A DNA stretch of 64,000 bases from Hymenobacter convexus (GTDB lineage: Bacteria; Bacteroidota; Bacteroidia; Cytophagales; Hymenobacteraceae): NCBI RefSeq assembly GCF_030580955.1, contig NZ_JAUQON010000015.1, positions 1-64,000 of the forward strand, written 5' to 3'. A model generated the notes under the pieces. That model was not told the origin of the DNA, did no database searches, and saw only the letters and a program-made list of their open reading frames with translations. Position 1 is the stretch's first letter, and every line of letters starts with the position of its first letter. Positions 8,304 through 18,268 of the stretch are shown piece by piece. The position numbers and the translations under genes were made by a program.

Positions 8304-10388
8304 ATGCCTGACCCTTCATCCGATAACCTCAACGAGGAGCTGAACACCGCCAAGCAGGTGCAGCCCGAAAACGTGGGCGCCCTCACCCGCACCCAGCTCA
8401 CCCCCGAAGCCGCCACTGCTCCAGAGGGACACGACGTGCCCGGCCACGACCACGACGAATCCGATGAGCACGCCGGCCACGACCACGGGGACCATGACGA
8501 CCACGACCATGGCCCCGCCGACGCCAACCCCTACCTGGCCCCCGGCATCAGCCTGGTGCTCATGCTGGCTGGCATCGCCCTCGACTACTACAAGGTCGGC
8601 TTCTTCACCGGCTACGTGCGGCCCATCTGGTACGGGGTGGCTTACCTGCTGGTGGGCTGGAAGGTGCTGCGCTCGGCTATTCAGAGCATTCCCAGCGGCA
8701 ACATCTTCAACGAGTTTCTGCTCATGGGCATCGCCACCATCGGCGCGTTTGCCCTCGGCGAGTACGCCGAGGGCGTGGCCGTGATGCTGTTCTACACCTT
8801 GGGCGAGCTGTTCCAGGACGCGGCCGTGAACCGGGCCAAGCGCAGCATTAAGGCCCTGCTCGAAATCCAGGCCACCGAGGTGGGCGTGCTCCGCGGCGGC
8901 CAGCGCCTCGTGCTCGACCCCAAAGAAGTGGTGGTGGGCGACGTCATTGAAGTGAAGCCCGGCGAAAAAGTGGCCCTCGACGGCACCCTGCAGTCGGAGC
9001 GCGGCACCTTCAACACGGCCGCCCTCACCGGCGAATCCGTGCCCCAGACCAAGCAGAAAGGCGAAACCGTACTGGCCGGCATGATTAACCAGGACACGCT
9101 GAGCCAGATTGCCGTCACGGCCGCGTTCCAGGACACCAAGCTGAGCAAGATTCTGGCGATGGTGCAGGACGCGGTGGGCCGCAAGGCCAAGACCCAGCAG
9201 TTCATCACCAAGTTTGCCCGCATCTACACGCCCATCGTGGTGGGGATGGCGGTGCTGCTCACGCTACTGCCGTACTTCTTCGTCGACGATTATGTGTTCC
9301 GCGACTGGCTCTACCGGGCTTTGGTGTTCCTCGTGATTTCCTGCCCCTGCGCGCTGGTTATCAGCATTCCGCTTGGCTACTTTGGGGGCATTGGGGCGGC
9401 CTCCAAGGCGGGTGTGCTCTTCAAGGGCTCCAACTTCCTCGACGTCATGCGCGAGATTGACACCGTGGTAATGGACAAAACCGGCACCCTCACCAAGGGC
9501 GTGTTCGCCGTGCAGCAGGTCGTCACGGCCCCCGGCCAGACCGAAGCCCGGTTCACGGCCCTGGCTGCGGCCCTCGAAGCCAAGTCCACCCACCCCATCG
9601 CCCAAGCGCTGGTGCAACATGTCAAGCCCACCGGCCCGGCCCTCTCCGTGGAGAACGTCGAAGAAATAGCCGGCCACGGCCTGCGCGGCCGCGTGGATGG
9701 CCAGGACGTGCTGGCCGGCAACACCAAGCTGCTGCAGAAATTCAACGTCGCCTACCCCGCCGAAATCGACCAGCTGGTCGACAGCATCGTGGTGGTGGCC
9801 GTGGCGGGCCAGTACGCCGGCTACCTCACCGTGGCCGACGAAATCAAGGAAGACGCCGCCCAAGCCGTGCGGGAACTCAAAGCCCAGGGTATCAACACCA
9901 TCGTCATGCTATCCGGCGACAAAGACGCCATTGTGCAGCGCGTGGCCCAGACGCTCGGCATTACCGAAGCGCACGGCGGCCTGCTGCCCGAAGACAAAGC
10001 CGCCCACGTCGAGCGCCTGAAAGCCGCCGGCCACCGCCTGGCCTTCGTCGGCGACGGGGTAAACGACGCTCCCGTGGTGGCGCTGGCCGATGTGGGCATC
10101 GCCATGGGCGGCCTTGGTTCCGATGCCACCATCGAAACGGCCGACGTCGTCATCCAAACCGACCACCCCAGCAAGATTGCCACCGCCCGCCGCATCGCCG
10201 TGGCCACCCACGGCGTGGTGTGGCAGAACATCTGGCTGGCCTTCGCCGTGAAAGCCGTGGTGCTGGCTCTCGGCGCCGGTGGCCTGGCCACCATGTGGGA
10301 GGCTGTGTTTGCCGATGTGGGCGTGGCCCTGCTCGCCATCCTCAACGCCGTGCGCATCCAGCGCATGGACTTCACTACCAAGCCATGA
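8304..10388 (+). CDS. P1B-type Zn/Cd/Pb-exporting ATPase (CadA/ZntA class)
   Basis: A 694-aa ATPase. The N-terminal tail (about residues 34-72) is full of His and Asp and takes the place of the usual HMA ferredoxin-like domain. Visible motifs: TGES in the actuator domain, CPC in TM6 at 347-349, phosphorylation motif DKTGTLT from D391, the HP dipeptide (STHPIA) in the nucleotide domain, and GDGVNDAP. The last two membrane segments have the N(x)7K spacing and a DVG, as in the Zn/Cd/Pb group rather than the copper group. It exports metal from cytoplasm to periplasm and so feeds the RND pump encoded just upstream. Its stop overlaps the next start by ATGA, indicating translational coupling. Confidence 0.93.
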   Translation: MPDPSSDNLNEELNTAKQVQPENVGALTRTQLTPEAATAPEGHDVPGHDHDESDEHAGHDHGDHDDHDHGPADANPYLAPGISLVLMLAGIALDYYKVGFFTGYVRPIWYGVAYLLVGWKVLRSAIQSIPSGNIFNEFLLMGIATIGAFALGEYAEGVAVMLFYTLGELFQDAAVNRAKRSIKALLEIQATEVGVLRGGQRLVLDPKEVVVGDVIEVKPGEKVALDGTLQSERGTFNTAALTGESVPQTKQKGETVLAGMINQDTLSQIAVTAAFQDTKLSKILAMVQDAVGRKAKTQQFITKFARIYTPIVVGMAVLLTLLPYFFVDDYVFRDWLYRALVFLVISCPCALVISIPLGYFGGIGAASKAGVLFKGSNFLDVMREIDTVVMDKTGTLTKGVFAVQQVVTAPGQTEARFTALAAALEAKSTHPIAQALVQHVKPTGPALSVENVEEIAGHGLRGRVDGQDVLAGNTKLLQKFNVAYPAEIDQLVDSIVVVAVAGQYAGYLTVADEIKEDAAQAVRELKAQGINTIVMLSGDKDAIVQRVAQTLGITEAHGGLLPEDKAAHVERLKAAGHRLAFVGDGVNDAPVVALADVGIAMGGLGSDATIETADVVIQTDHPSKIATARRIAVATHGVVWQNIWLAFAVKAVVLALGAGGLATMWEAVFADVGVALLAILNAVRIQRMDFTTKP

Positions 10389-11053
10389 GACACCGTTCCG
10401 TATTCGCCGTACTCCTCTTTGGGATAAGTCTGCCTTTCATCGGCTGCAACCCCCGGCACGATACCGACGCCCACGAGCAGGAAGCCTACGCCACCCAACC
10501 AAAGCCGGCTCCCGTTGCCACTCCGCTCAGCTTGCGCGACACCCTGCAACTGCTGGCCCAGCAGCTCGACACCGTGCACCGCGACGGCTGTTGGGACGAG
10601 GACTTTGCTCGTCTTATGACCGTGCACCACGCCGGCGCCCAGCGCCTGGCCGCCGTGGAGATTTCAAGGGGCAAAGATTCTACCTTGCGTGAGTTGGCCC
10701 AGCACGTGCTCAAAGGCCACGCCCGCGACAACCACGTCCTTACCCTGGCCCTCACCAAGCAGCCGCCCAAGGGCCAGGAATACCGCCCTGGCAATACCAA
10801 GGACCCGTTCGTTCGGCGCATTACGGCCGCCCTGGCCCCGCTACGCCAGCCGCCGCCCACACCCGGCCCGCTCGATGCCGACTTCGCGACTCTCATGCAG
10901 GTGCACCATCAAACCGGCGTGGCGCTGGCCCAGGTCGAGCTGGCCTTCGGCAAAGACGCCGAGCTGAGAGATGCCGCCCGCCGCATTGTCGGCGACGAGC
11001 AGGCCGAAATCAAGCAGTACCAGCGCTGGCTGAAGACCAATACCACCAAATAG
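10385..11053 (+). CDS. DUF305-type lipoprotein
   Basis: A 222-aa exported lipoprotein. The signal peptide MRHRSVFAVLLFGISLPFIGC ends in lipobox FIGC. Two repeated helical halves follow, each with a D-x-x-F-x-x-L-M-x-x-H-H core (DEDFARLMTVHHAGA near residue 76 and DADFATLMQVHHQTG near 164), the signature of DUF305, a ferritin-like four-helix fold seen in metal-resistance clusters. The paired HH motifs could bind metal. ATG 10385 overlaps the ATPase stop; the longer frame reaching back to 10220 is inside the ATPase gene and lacks a signal peptide. Biochemical role unknown. Confidence 0.85.
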   Translation: MRHRSVFAVLLFGISLPFIGCNPRHDTDAHEQEAYATQPKPAPVATPLSLRDTLQLLAQQLDTVHRDGCWDEDFARLMTVHHAGAQRLAAVEISRGKDSTLRELAQHVLKGHARDNHVLTLALTKQPPKGQEYRPGNTKDPFVRRITAALAPLRQPPPTPGPLDADFATLMQVHHQTGVALAQVELAFGKDAELRDAARRIVGDEQAEIKQYQRWLKTNTTK

Positions 11054-11057
11054 CGCC

Positions 11058-11855
11058 ATGCTGTTGACCATTCCCACCGCCGTCACCCCGCCCTGGACCT
11101 CCATGCTCGGCTTTTCGCTGCTGCCGGCCGTGGTCATGATTGCCGGCGCGGCCCTGGCTGTCTGGCGTGCGCCCGGCCCCCAGCTGCGCAGCGCCATCCT
11201 GCACTTCGCGGCCGGTGTCATTTTCTCAGTGGTCGCCGTCGAACTGTTGCCCGACATCGTGCAGCACCACGCCCCCTACGAAGTGACCCTGGGCTTCGGC
11301 CTCGGCGTGGCCACCATGCTCGGCCTGCGTTATTTCACGCAGCGCCTCGAAAAAAAGGAAACCGCCGGTAAAGAATCCGACTCACCGGCCACCGGCTCTG
11401 CCCCCACCGTGGCCAGCGCCGCGCTGCCGTGGGGCCTGCTCGTCGCCATTGGCATCGACATTTTCATCGACGGGCTATTGCTCGGCATCGGCTTTGCCGC
11501 CGGCGCTAAGGAAGGCACCTTGCTGGCCATCGCCCTCACCATCGAGCTGCTCTCGCTCGGCCTGGCCACTGCCGTGGAGCTGCGCCAGGACGGCCACGGC
11601 AAGGGCCGGACCGTGGCCATTGTGGCCGGCACTTCGCTCATGTTGCTCGTCGGCGTCGGCATCGGCACCACCGTGCTGCGCGGGGCCACCGGCAACCTGC
11701 TCGAAATCGTGCTTTCCTTTGGCCTGGCCGCCCTGCTCTTCCTCGTCACCGAGGAGCTGCTCACCGAAGCTCACGAGGAAGCCGAAACGCCTTTGCTGAC
11801 GCTGGCCTTTTTCGTGGGTTTTCTCTTGTTTCTCCTGCTGGGCATGATTGCCTAG
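11058..11855 (+). CDS. ZIP-family divalent metal transporter
   Basis: A 265-aa integral membrane protein with about eight hydrophobic segments and a hydrophilic central loop (about residues 95-118, rich in K, E and S). TM2 has HFAAGVIFSVVAVELLPD and a later helix reads GIDIFIDGLLLGIGFAAG, which correspond to ZIP metal-site helices with Asp in place of the common His. ELLSLGLATAVEL gives the second conserved acidic site. ZIP proteins usually import Zn/Fe/Mn; the His-poor form in an efflux cluster might instead act in balance or sensing. It starts 4 bp after the DUF305 gene. Confidence 0.85.
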   Translation: MLLTIPTAVTPPWTSMLGFSLLPAVVMIAGAALAVWRAPGPQLRSAILHFAAGVIFSVVAVELLPDIVQHHAPYEVTLGFGLGVATMLGLRYFTQRLEKKETAGKESDSPATGSAPTVASAALPWGLLVAIGIDIFIDGLLLGIGFAAGAKEGTLLAIALTIELLSLGLATAVELRQDGHGKGRTVAIVAGTSLMLLVGVGIGTTVLRGATGNLLEIVLSFGLAALLFLVTEELLTEAHEEAETPLLTLAFFVGFLLFLLLGMIA

Positions 11856-11876
11856 CTAACCACTTTACCCTTCCCC

Positions 11877-12125
11877 ATGCCCACCGCCAAAATCGACCTG
11901 ACCCTGGAGCCCACCGGCCGCCGCATTGCCTTCTCCAAAGAGACTGCCCATGCCCTGCTGCTGGCCGGCGGGCTGCTGCTGAGCAACTGCCGCAGCAACG
12001 CCGAGGGGCAGGCGGACGCCGGCGCCGTGCATGCCACCTGGCTGTTTCAGCTGAACTATGACCGCCTGCGGGGTGCGCCCTCCGACGAGCTGGCCCAGCG
12101 CCTGCAGGCCGGCCGCCGGCCGTAG
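11877..12125 (+). CDS. Small hypothetical protein at the end of the metal cluster
   Basis: An 82-aa protein without a recognised family. It starts 21 bp after the ZIP gene in the same direction and probably shares the transcript. It has one weak hydrophobic stretch (AHALLLAGGLLLSNC) and no His-rich region. Codon use resembles its neighbours, which supports it being real. No function is proposed. Confidence 0.5.
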   Translation: MPTAKIDLTLEPTGRRIAFSKETAHALLLAGGLLLSNCRSNAEGQADAGAVHATWLFQLNYDRLRGAPSDELAQRLQAGRRP

Positions 12126-12176
12126 CGCGCACCGCCCATACCCCATGCTTTACTTCATCACCAACTTCATTTCCAT

Positions 12177-13049
12177 ATGCTTGTCATCACCGGAGCCAAC
12201 GGCCAGTTAGGGGCCGCCATCATCGAAAACCTGCTGCGTAGCCGGCCCGCCCAGGAGCTGGTCGCCAGCGTGCGCGACCCCAGCCAGGCGGCGGCGCTGG
12301 CCGCACGGGGCGTGCAGGTGCGGGCGGGCGATTTTGCCCAGCCCGGCACCTTACGCACGGCCTTTGCCGGGGCCGACCAGGTCCTGATTGTCTCGGCCAA
12401 CAAGCTCGGGGAAGAGGCCCGGCGGCTGCACCAGGCCGCCATCGAAGCCGCCCACGCCGCCGGCGCCAGCCGCATTCTTTACACCAGCCACATGGGCGCA
12501 CGGCCCGATTCGTTCTTTGAGCCAGGTCTCAACCACGCCGCCAGCGAAGCCATGCTGGCCGCGCAAAGCGTGCCCTACACCTCGCTGCGCCACGGTTTCT
12601 ACGCCGAAAGCGCGCTGCACATGGTGGGCCGCGGCCTGCAAGCCGGCCTGCTGCGCACCCCCGAAGACGGCCCCGTCAGCTGGACTACCCGGGCCGACCT
12701 GGCCGAAGCCGACGCCCGCCTCCTCACCGAGCCCGGCCGCTTCAATGGCCTCACCCCGCCGCTCACCGCCGCCGAAGCCGTGACCATGGCCGACCTGGCG
12801 GCCCTGGCCTCGGAGGTGACGGGCCGCGAGGTCCGCCACGAAACCGTCACGGACGACGCGTGGGTGCAAGCCCAGGTGGCGCACGGCGTGCCCGAGCCGG
12901 TGGCGAAACTGCTGCTCGGCTCGTTTCGGGCGTCGCGGCGCGGCGACTTCGCGGCCGTGGACCCCACCTTGGAAACGCTGCTGGGCCGGCGGCCACAGTC
13001 CATGCGCGAGGTGCTGGCCCGCGCGCTGCAGTCTCCCTCGCAGGCCTGA
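12177..13049 (+). CDS. NmrA-like NAD(P)H-dependent reductase (QOR2 type)
   Basis: A 290-aa Rossmann-fold protein. The nucleotide-binding motif is at the N terminus (MLVITGANGQLGAAIIENLL, TGxxGxxG). Further on are an arginine after beta-2 (SVRDPSQ), which favours NADPH, and ILYTSHMGA near residue 100 as seen in NmrA/QOR2 proteins. The expected reaction is quinone or other carbonyl reduction. The start lies 51 bp after the metal cluster, so a separate promoter is likely. A strong terminator follows at 13101. Confidence 0.85.
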   Translation: MLVITGANGQLGAAIIENLLRSRPAQELVASVRDPSQAAALAARGVQVRAGDFAQPGTLRTAFAGADQVLIVSANKLGEEARRLHQAAIEAAHAAGASRILYTSHMGARPDSFFEPGLNHAASEAMLAAQSVPYTSLRHGFYAESALHMVGRGLQAGLLRTPEDGPVSWTTRADLAEADARLLTEPGRFNGLTPPLTAAEAVTMADLAALASEVTGREVRHETVTDDAWVQAQVAHGVPEPVAKLLLGSFRASRRGDFAAVDPTLETLLGRRPQSMREVLARALQSPSQA

Positions 13050-13100
13050 GCCAGCCCGTGCGCCGGCCCATGCAGAAATGTTAACCCTGGCTTTTACCCC

Positions 13101-13140
13101 AAACAAAACGAGCGGACCATGTGGCCCGCTCGTTTTGTTT
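13101..13140. terminator. Intrinsic terminator, bidirectional form
   Basis: A perfect 15-bp stem (13101-13115 with 13126-13140, arm sequence AAACAAAACGAGCGG) around a 10-nt loop, flanked by A-rich and T-rich runs. It closes the reductase gene. Confidence 0.9.
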
Positions 13141-13322
13141 TTGTCCTAGCCTAAGCTCTACTGTTGCAACTGGTGAAGCTCAAGCACCACCAGTTGTTTG
13201 AATTTTATAATTATTGCTTTGATTCCTGATTTTATGAGGGTTCTGTCTAGGGGACCTTTGTAGAGTGAATGGCACCGCGCTAAAGGCAGTGCCTGAACTC
13301 TATCCCGGTTACCCCCGCCACC

Positions 13323-14312
13323 ATGAAAACCAGAAAATTAGGCACCAGCGGCCTTGAAGTATCCGCCCTCGGCATGGGCTGCATGGGCCTGAGCTTTGGC
13401 CTCGGCCAAGCCGCCGACATTCAGCACGGCATCGCCGTCATCCGCGCCGCCGCCGAGCGCGGCATCACCTTCTTCGACACGGCCCAAGCCTACGGCCCCT
13501 ACACCAACGAGGAGCTGGTGGGCCAGGCCCTGGCCCCGTTCCGCGACCAGGTCATCATCGCCACCAAGTTTGGTTTTGCGCTCGATGCCAGCGGCGCCAT
13601 CACCGGCACCGACAGCCGCCCGGAAAATATCCGCGCCGTGGCCGAGGCCTCGCTCAAGCGCCTGCGCACCGACCACCTCGATTTGTTCTACCAGCACCGC
13701 GTCGACCCCAACGTCCCCATCGAAGACGTGGCTGGGACGCTCCAGGACCTGATTCGGGAAGGCAAGGTGCGGCACTACGGCCTGTCCGAAGCCGGCGCCG
13801 ACACCATCCGCCGGGCCCACGCCGTGCACCCGGTGGCCGCCGTGCAAAACCAGTACTCCATCTGGACCCGCGAGCCCGAGGCCGAGGTGCTGCCGCTGTG
13901 TGAAGAATTGGGCATCGGGTTCGTGCCGTGGGGCCCGCTCGGCACCGGCTTCCTCACCGGCACCATCGATACCAGCTCGACCTTTGACGCCGGCACCGAC
14001 CTGCGCGCCAACTTCCCCCGCTTCTCGCAGGAAAACATCAAGGCCAACATGCCCGTGGTGGACATGCTGCGCGCCATGGCCCAGCAGAAAAACGCCACGC
14101 CCGTGCAGATTGCCCTGGCCTGGCTGCTGGCCCAGGGCCCATCCATCGTGCCCATTCCCGGCATGGACAAAGTCGAGTACCTCGACGACAACCTCAAATC
14201 GGTGACGCTGGAGCTGACCGCCGCGGACTTGCAGGAGATTGACCGTCAGCTGTCGGGCATTCAGGTACAGGGCGAGCGCCTCGACGCCGGCTTGCTGAGC
14301 ATGTCCGAATAA
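13323..14312 (+). CDS. Aldo/keto reductase, copy 1
   Basis: A 329-aa NADPH-dependent aldo/keto reductase with a TIM-barrel fold. The N terminus MKTRKLGTSGLEVSALGMGC is typical of the YakC/AKR13-like group. The catalytic tetrad can be placed: Asp and Tyr in FFDTAQAYGPYTNEE, Lys in IATKFGF and His in LFYQHRVDP. The C-terminal region PIPGMDKVEYLDDNL fits the coenzyme phosphate site. It has a close paralogue at 14794 with an NTF2-like gene between them, consistent with one operon. Physiological substrate unknown. Confidence 0.93.
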   Translation: MKTRKLGTSGLEVSALGMGCMGLSFGLGQAADIQHGIAVIRAAAERGITFFDTAQAYGPYTNEELVGQALAPFRDQVIIATKFGFALDASGAITGTDSRPENIRAVAEASLKRLRTDHLDLFYQHRVDPNVPIEDVAGTLQDLIREGKVRHYGLSEAGADTIRRAHAVHPVAAVQNQYSIWTREPEAEVLPLCEELGIGFVPWGPLGTGFLTGTIDTSSTFDAGTDLRANFPRFSQENIKANMPVVDMLRAMAQQKNATPVQIALAWLLAQGPSIVPIPGMDKVEYLDDNLKSVTLELTAADLQEIDRQLSGIQVQGERLDAGLLSMSE

Positions 14313-14377
14313 GGACAGGCCAACTCCGCCGTCACGGCTGCAGTACAACCCAATCCACTACGTATGCTACTTTCACC

Positions 14378-14761
14378 ATGGACGCCCTCACCCAAACCGC
14401 CACGGCAACGGAAATTCTGAACCTCTCCCAGGAGAAATTCCACTGGAAAACCGCGGGGGAAATTGACGCGATAGAAGACCTGTTCGACGACGAACTCGTC
14501 TTCATCCACCTCAACGGCCATTTCTCTTCCAAGCAGGAGTGGATTCAGGAGCTCCGCACCGGGCGGTTTGTCTACAACGCCATCGACCTATTGCAAGCCT
14601 CGGTCAAAGTGTATGGGAACACCGCCGTGCTGGTGGGCAAAGCCCGGTTCCGCGTGACCATGAACGGGTCGAAAGGGGCCTGGACCCTGGTCTACACCGA
14701 GGTCTACACTAGGAAGAACAACCACTGGAAGCTGGTGAACCTGCACACCACGGCCGCTTAA
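14378..14761 (+). CDS. NTF2-like (DUF4440/SnoaL-type) small protein
   Basis: A 127-aa protein of the cone-shaped NTF2-like fold: an N-terminal helix (ILNLSQEKFHWKTAGEIDAIEDLF), DDELVFIHLNGHFSSKQEWIQEL, and C-terminal strands ending YTRKNNHWKLVNLHTT, as in DUF4440 proteins. Such proteins bind small ligands or act as isomerases. It sits between the two aldo/keto reductase copies (66 and 33 bp gaps), so a role in the same small-molecule conversion is plausible but not shown. Confidence 0.8.
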   Translation: MDALTQTATATEILNLSQEKFHWKTAGEIDAIEDLFDDELVFIHLNGHFSSKQEWIQELRTGRFVYNAIDLLQASVKVYGNTAVLVGKARFRVTMNGSKGAWTLVYTEVYTRKNNHWKLVNLHTTAA

Positions 14762-14793
14762 CACACTCCGCAAACATCCATAACCACACTAGC

Positions 14794-15783
<990 letters not shown>

Positions 15784-15848
15784 GGCCAGTTTGGGCTCCG
15801 GTGGGCCCGTCCCCCTTTGCTACCCGAGTCCCCGCCTGTTCCAGTCTT

Positions 15849-16421
15849 ATGAAAAACGTCCTTATCCTCGGTGCCAGCGGCACCATTGCCACGCAGGTCA
15901 TCGCCCTACTGGCCAACGAGGCCGAAATCAACCTGACTCTATTCGTGCGCAACGCCCGCCGCCTGCGCAACGCCCCGGCCGCGGCCCGAGTGGTGGAAGG
16001 CGACGTGCAGAACTACGACCAGCTCAAAGCCGCTGTCGCGGGCCAGGACCTTGTCTACGCCAACCTTTCGGGCGACCTGGAGCGCATGGCCCAAAATATC
16101 GTGAAGGCCATGAATGAAACCGGCGTCCGGCAGGTCATCTTCATCAGCTCCATCGGCATCTACGACCAGCCCCTGAAGCCCGTGCTCAAGCCCTACCGCG
16201 GGGCCGCCGACGTGCTGGAAACGTCCACACTCGACTACACCATCCTGCGCCCGGCCTGGTTCACTTCCGACAACGAGGTGGACTTCGAAACCACCCAAAA
16301 AGGCGAGCCCGAGCGCGGCTCGGTCATCTCCCAGAAAAGCCTGGCCACGTTCATCACCCGGATTATCGCGTCGCCCGAGCAATACGCTCGGAAAAGCCTG
16401 GGTATCAACAAGCCCTGCTAG
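15849..16421 (+). CDS. SDR-like NAD(P)H-binding protein
   Basis: A 190-aa atypical SDR/NAD(P)-binding protein. The N-terminal motif MKNVLILGASGTIATQVIALL (GxxGxxx) binds the dinucleotide and LFVRNARRLRN gives the phosphate-binding arginines. Later VIFISSIGIYD and YRGAADVLETSTLDYTILRPAWF are typical of the NAD(P)H_bind_10 group. ATG 15849 is used because it starts the first beta strand; the upstream in-frame ATG at 15801 adds unrelated sequence. It follows the reductases in the same direction by 65 bp. Substrate unknown. Confidence 0.87.
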   Translation: MKNVLILGASGTIATQVIALLANEAEINLTLFVRNARRLRNAPAAARVVEGDVQNYDQLKAAVAGQDLVYANLSGDLERMAQNIVKAMNETGVRQVIFISSIGIYDQPLKPVLKPYRGAADVLETSTLDYTILRPAWFTSDNEVDFETTQKGEPERGSVISQKSLATFITRIIASPEQYARKSLGINKPC

Positions 16422-16445
16422 CAACGCAGATGAGTCTAACTATCT

Positions 16446-16530
16446 GAACGTCATGCACAGCATCTCTACCGCAGTAGTGCTTATTTACTTCCCCGGTAGA
16501 GATGCTTCGGCTGCGCTCAGCACGACGTTC
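16446..16530. repeat. Copy of the dispersed inverted repeat, left arm shortened
   Basis: The right arm (16495-16530) carries GGTAGAGATGCTTCGGCTGC and runs on to GACGTTC. The left arm (16446-16472) matches only its two ends, with the middle about 12 bp deleted. It belongs to the same family as 58204-58302 and 63738-63833 and sits just upstream of the antiporter start. Confidence 0.8.
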
Positions 16531-16561
16531 TATTTCCTGCCTCCCCTTGGCCTACTCCGCG

Positions 16562-18181
16562 ATGCAAAGCCTGCTGTTCGAATTCGTCTTTCTGGTCTTG
16601 TTCATCCTGGGGCTGGTGATGCTGGCGCAGAAGCTGCGGCTGGCCTATCCCATCGTCTTGGTGCTGGGGGGCCTGGCGCTCAGCTTCACCGGCGCTTTCA
16701 CCAACCTCGAAATAAATCCGGAGGTCGTGTTCCTGATTTTCCTGCCGCCGCTGCTCTACGAAGCGGCCTGGCAGGTGTCGTGGAAGGAGTTCTGGAAGTG
16801 GCGGCGGGTGATTGCCAGCTTTGCCTTTCCCATCGTCATCCTCACCGCCTGCGTGGTGGCGCTCGTGTCGCACGCCCTGATTCCGGGGTTCACGCTGGCG
16901 TTGGGCTTTTTGCTGGGCGGCATCGTCTCGCCGCCCGATGCCATCTCGGCCACCGCCATCATGCGGCAGGTGAAAGTGCCGAAGGTGCTGCTCAGCGTCA
17001 TTGAAGGCGAAAGCCTGCTCAACGATGCTTCCTCGCTCATGGTGTTTCGGTTTGCGCTGGCGGCCGTGCTCACCGGGCATTTTGCCTTCGGCGAGGCGGT
17101 GGGCAGCTTTTTTCTGGTCATCGGGCTGGGCACGCTCATTGGCGTAGGCGTTGGCGGGGTGTTTTACGCCATTCACCGCTGGCTGCCAACAACCCCGAGC
17201 ATCGACACGGTCCTGTCCTTGGTCACGCCCTACTGCATGTACTACGCGGCCGAGCACTTCCAGTATTCCGGCGTGCTGGCCGTGGTCAGCGGCGGGCTGT
17301 TGCTCTCCAGCCAGCGCAACACCATGCTCACCTACCGCAGCCGTATTGAAGGCGTGAACGTGTGGACGGTGCTGAGCTTTGTCTTCAACGGGTTCATTTT
17401 TCTGCTCATCGGGCTGCAGCTGCCCACCATTACCCGGCAGCTGGGCGCTACCAGCCTGGGCACGGCCATTGGGTACGGCCTGCTTGTCTCGCTGGCCCTC
17501 GTGGTGGCCCGGCTGCTGTGCGCGCTGGGCGCGTCGCTCTTCACGCGGGTAGCCAGCCACTTCATCACCGTGGCCGACGCCAACCCGGGCTGGAAGCTGC
17601 CGCTCGTCACGGGCTGGGCCGGCATGCGCGGGGTGGTGTCGCTGGCCTCGGCGCTGGCCATTCCGCTGCTCACCCCGGCGGGGCAGCCCTTTCCGTTCCG
17701 CAACCTGATTCTGTTCATCACCTTCGTGGTCATCCTCGTCACGCTGGTGCTGCAGGGCCTGACGCTGCCTTGGCTGATTCGCCAGCTGCAGCTGGAAGAC
17801 AAGTTCACCACCATCCCCGAAGAGCGCCAGGAACTGCTGATTCAGAAAAAGCTGGCCCAGCAAGCCCTGCGCTACCTAGACGAGCAGCACCCCGCGGACG
17901 GCCCGCCCAACGACTTCCTCCACAACCTGCGGGCGCGGCTGCAGCTGGACCGCCAGTTTCTTACCCGGTCCCTCGACGGAGCGGGGGAGGTTCCGAATGA
18001 CACGCTCCAGCAGTACCAGCGGTTCTACCTGAACGCGTTGGAACAGCAACGCACCCTGCTGCAGCAGATGAACCAGCGGGAGGAGTTCGACGAGGAAATC
18101 ATCCGAAAATACCTGGCCATTCTGGACCTGGAAGAATATAAGCTGCGCGAAAAACAGCTCCAGCCCGCCGGCGCGGCGTAG
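16562..18181 (+). CDS. CPA1-family Na+/H+ antiporter
   Basis: A 539-aa monovalent cation/proton antiporter. About 12 membrane segments fill residues 1-410, followed by a cytoplasmic helical tail (about 415-539, rich in Q, L and E). Family motifs are LPPLLYEAAW in TM3, GGIVSPPDAISATAIM with the ion-binding Asp, and EGESLLNDASSLMVF with the second acidic residue. ATG 16562 begins the first membrane helix (MQSLLFEFVFLVLFILGLVM); the in-frame start at 16502 would translate part of the dispersed repeat. The AraC gene follows after 88 bp. Confidence 0.93.
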   Translation: MQSLLFEFVFLVLFILGLVMLAQKLRLAYPIVLVLGGLALSFTGAFTNLEINPEVVFLIFLPPLLYEAAWQVSWKEFWKWRRVIASFAFPIVILTACVVALVSHALIPGFTLALGFLLGGIVSPPDAISATAIMRQVKVPKVLLSVIEGESLLNDASSLMVFRFALAAVLTGHFAFGEAVGSFFLVIGLGTLIGVGVGGVFYAIHRWLPTTPSIDTVLSLVTPYCMYYAAEHFQYSGVLAVVSGGLLLSSQRNTMLTYRSRIEGVNVWTVLSFVFNGFIFLLIGLQLPTITRQLGATSLGTAIGYGLLVSLALVVARLLCALGASLFTRVASHFITVADANPGWKLPLVTGWAGMRGVVSLASALAIPLLTPAGQPFPFRNLILFITFVVILVTLVLQGLTLPWLIRQLQLEDKFTTIPEERQELLIQKKLAQQALRYLDEQHPADGPPNDFLHNLRARLQLDRQFLTRSLDGAGEVPNDTLQQYQRFYLNALEQQRTLLQQMNQREEFDEEIIRKYLAILDLEEYKLREKQLQPAGAA

Positions 18182-18268
18182 CCCACCAGCAGGTCCGGTG
18201 CTGGCCACCTTTTTCACCCCCGCCGCGTTGTGCCTCCCGCACGCCGTTCGATTTTATCTCCCCGCCCC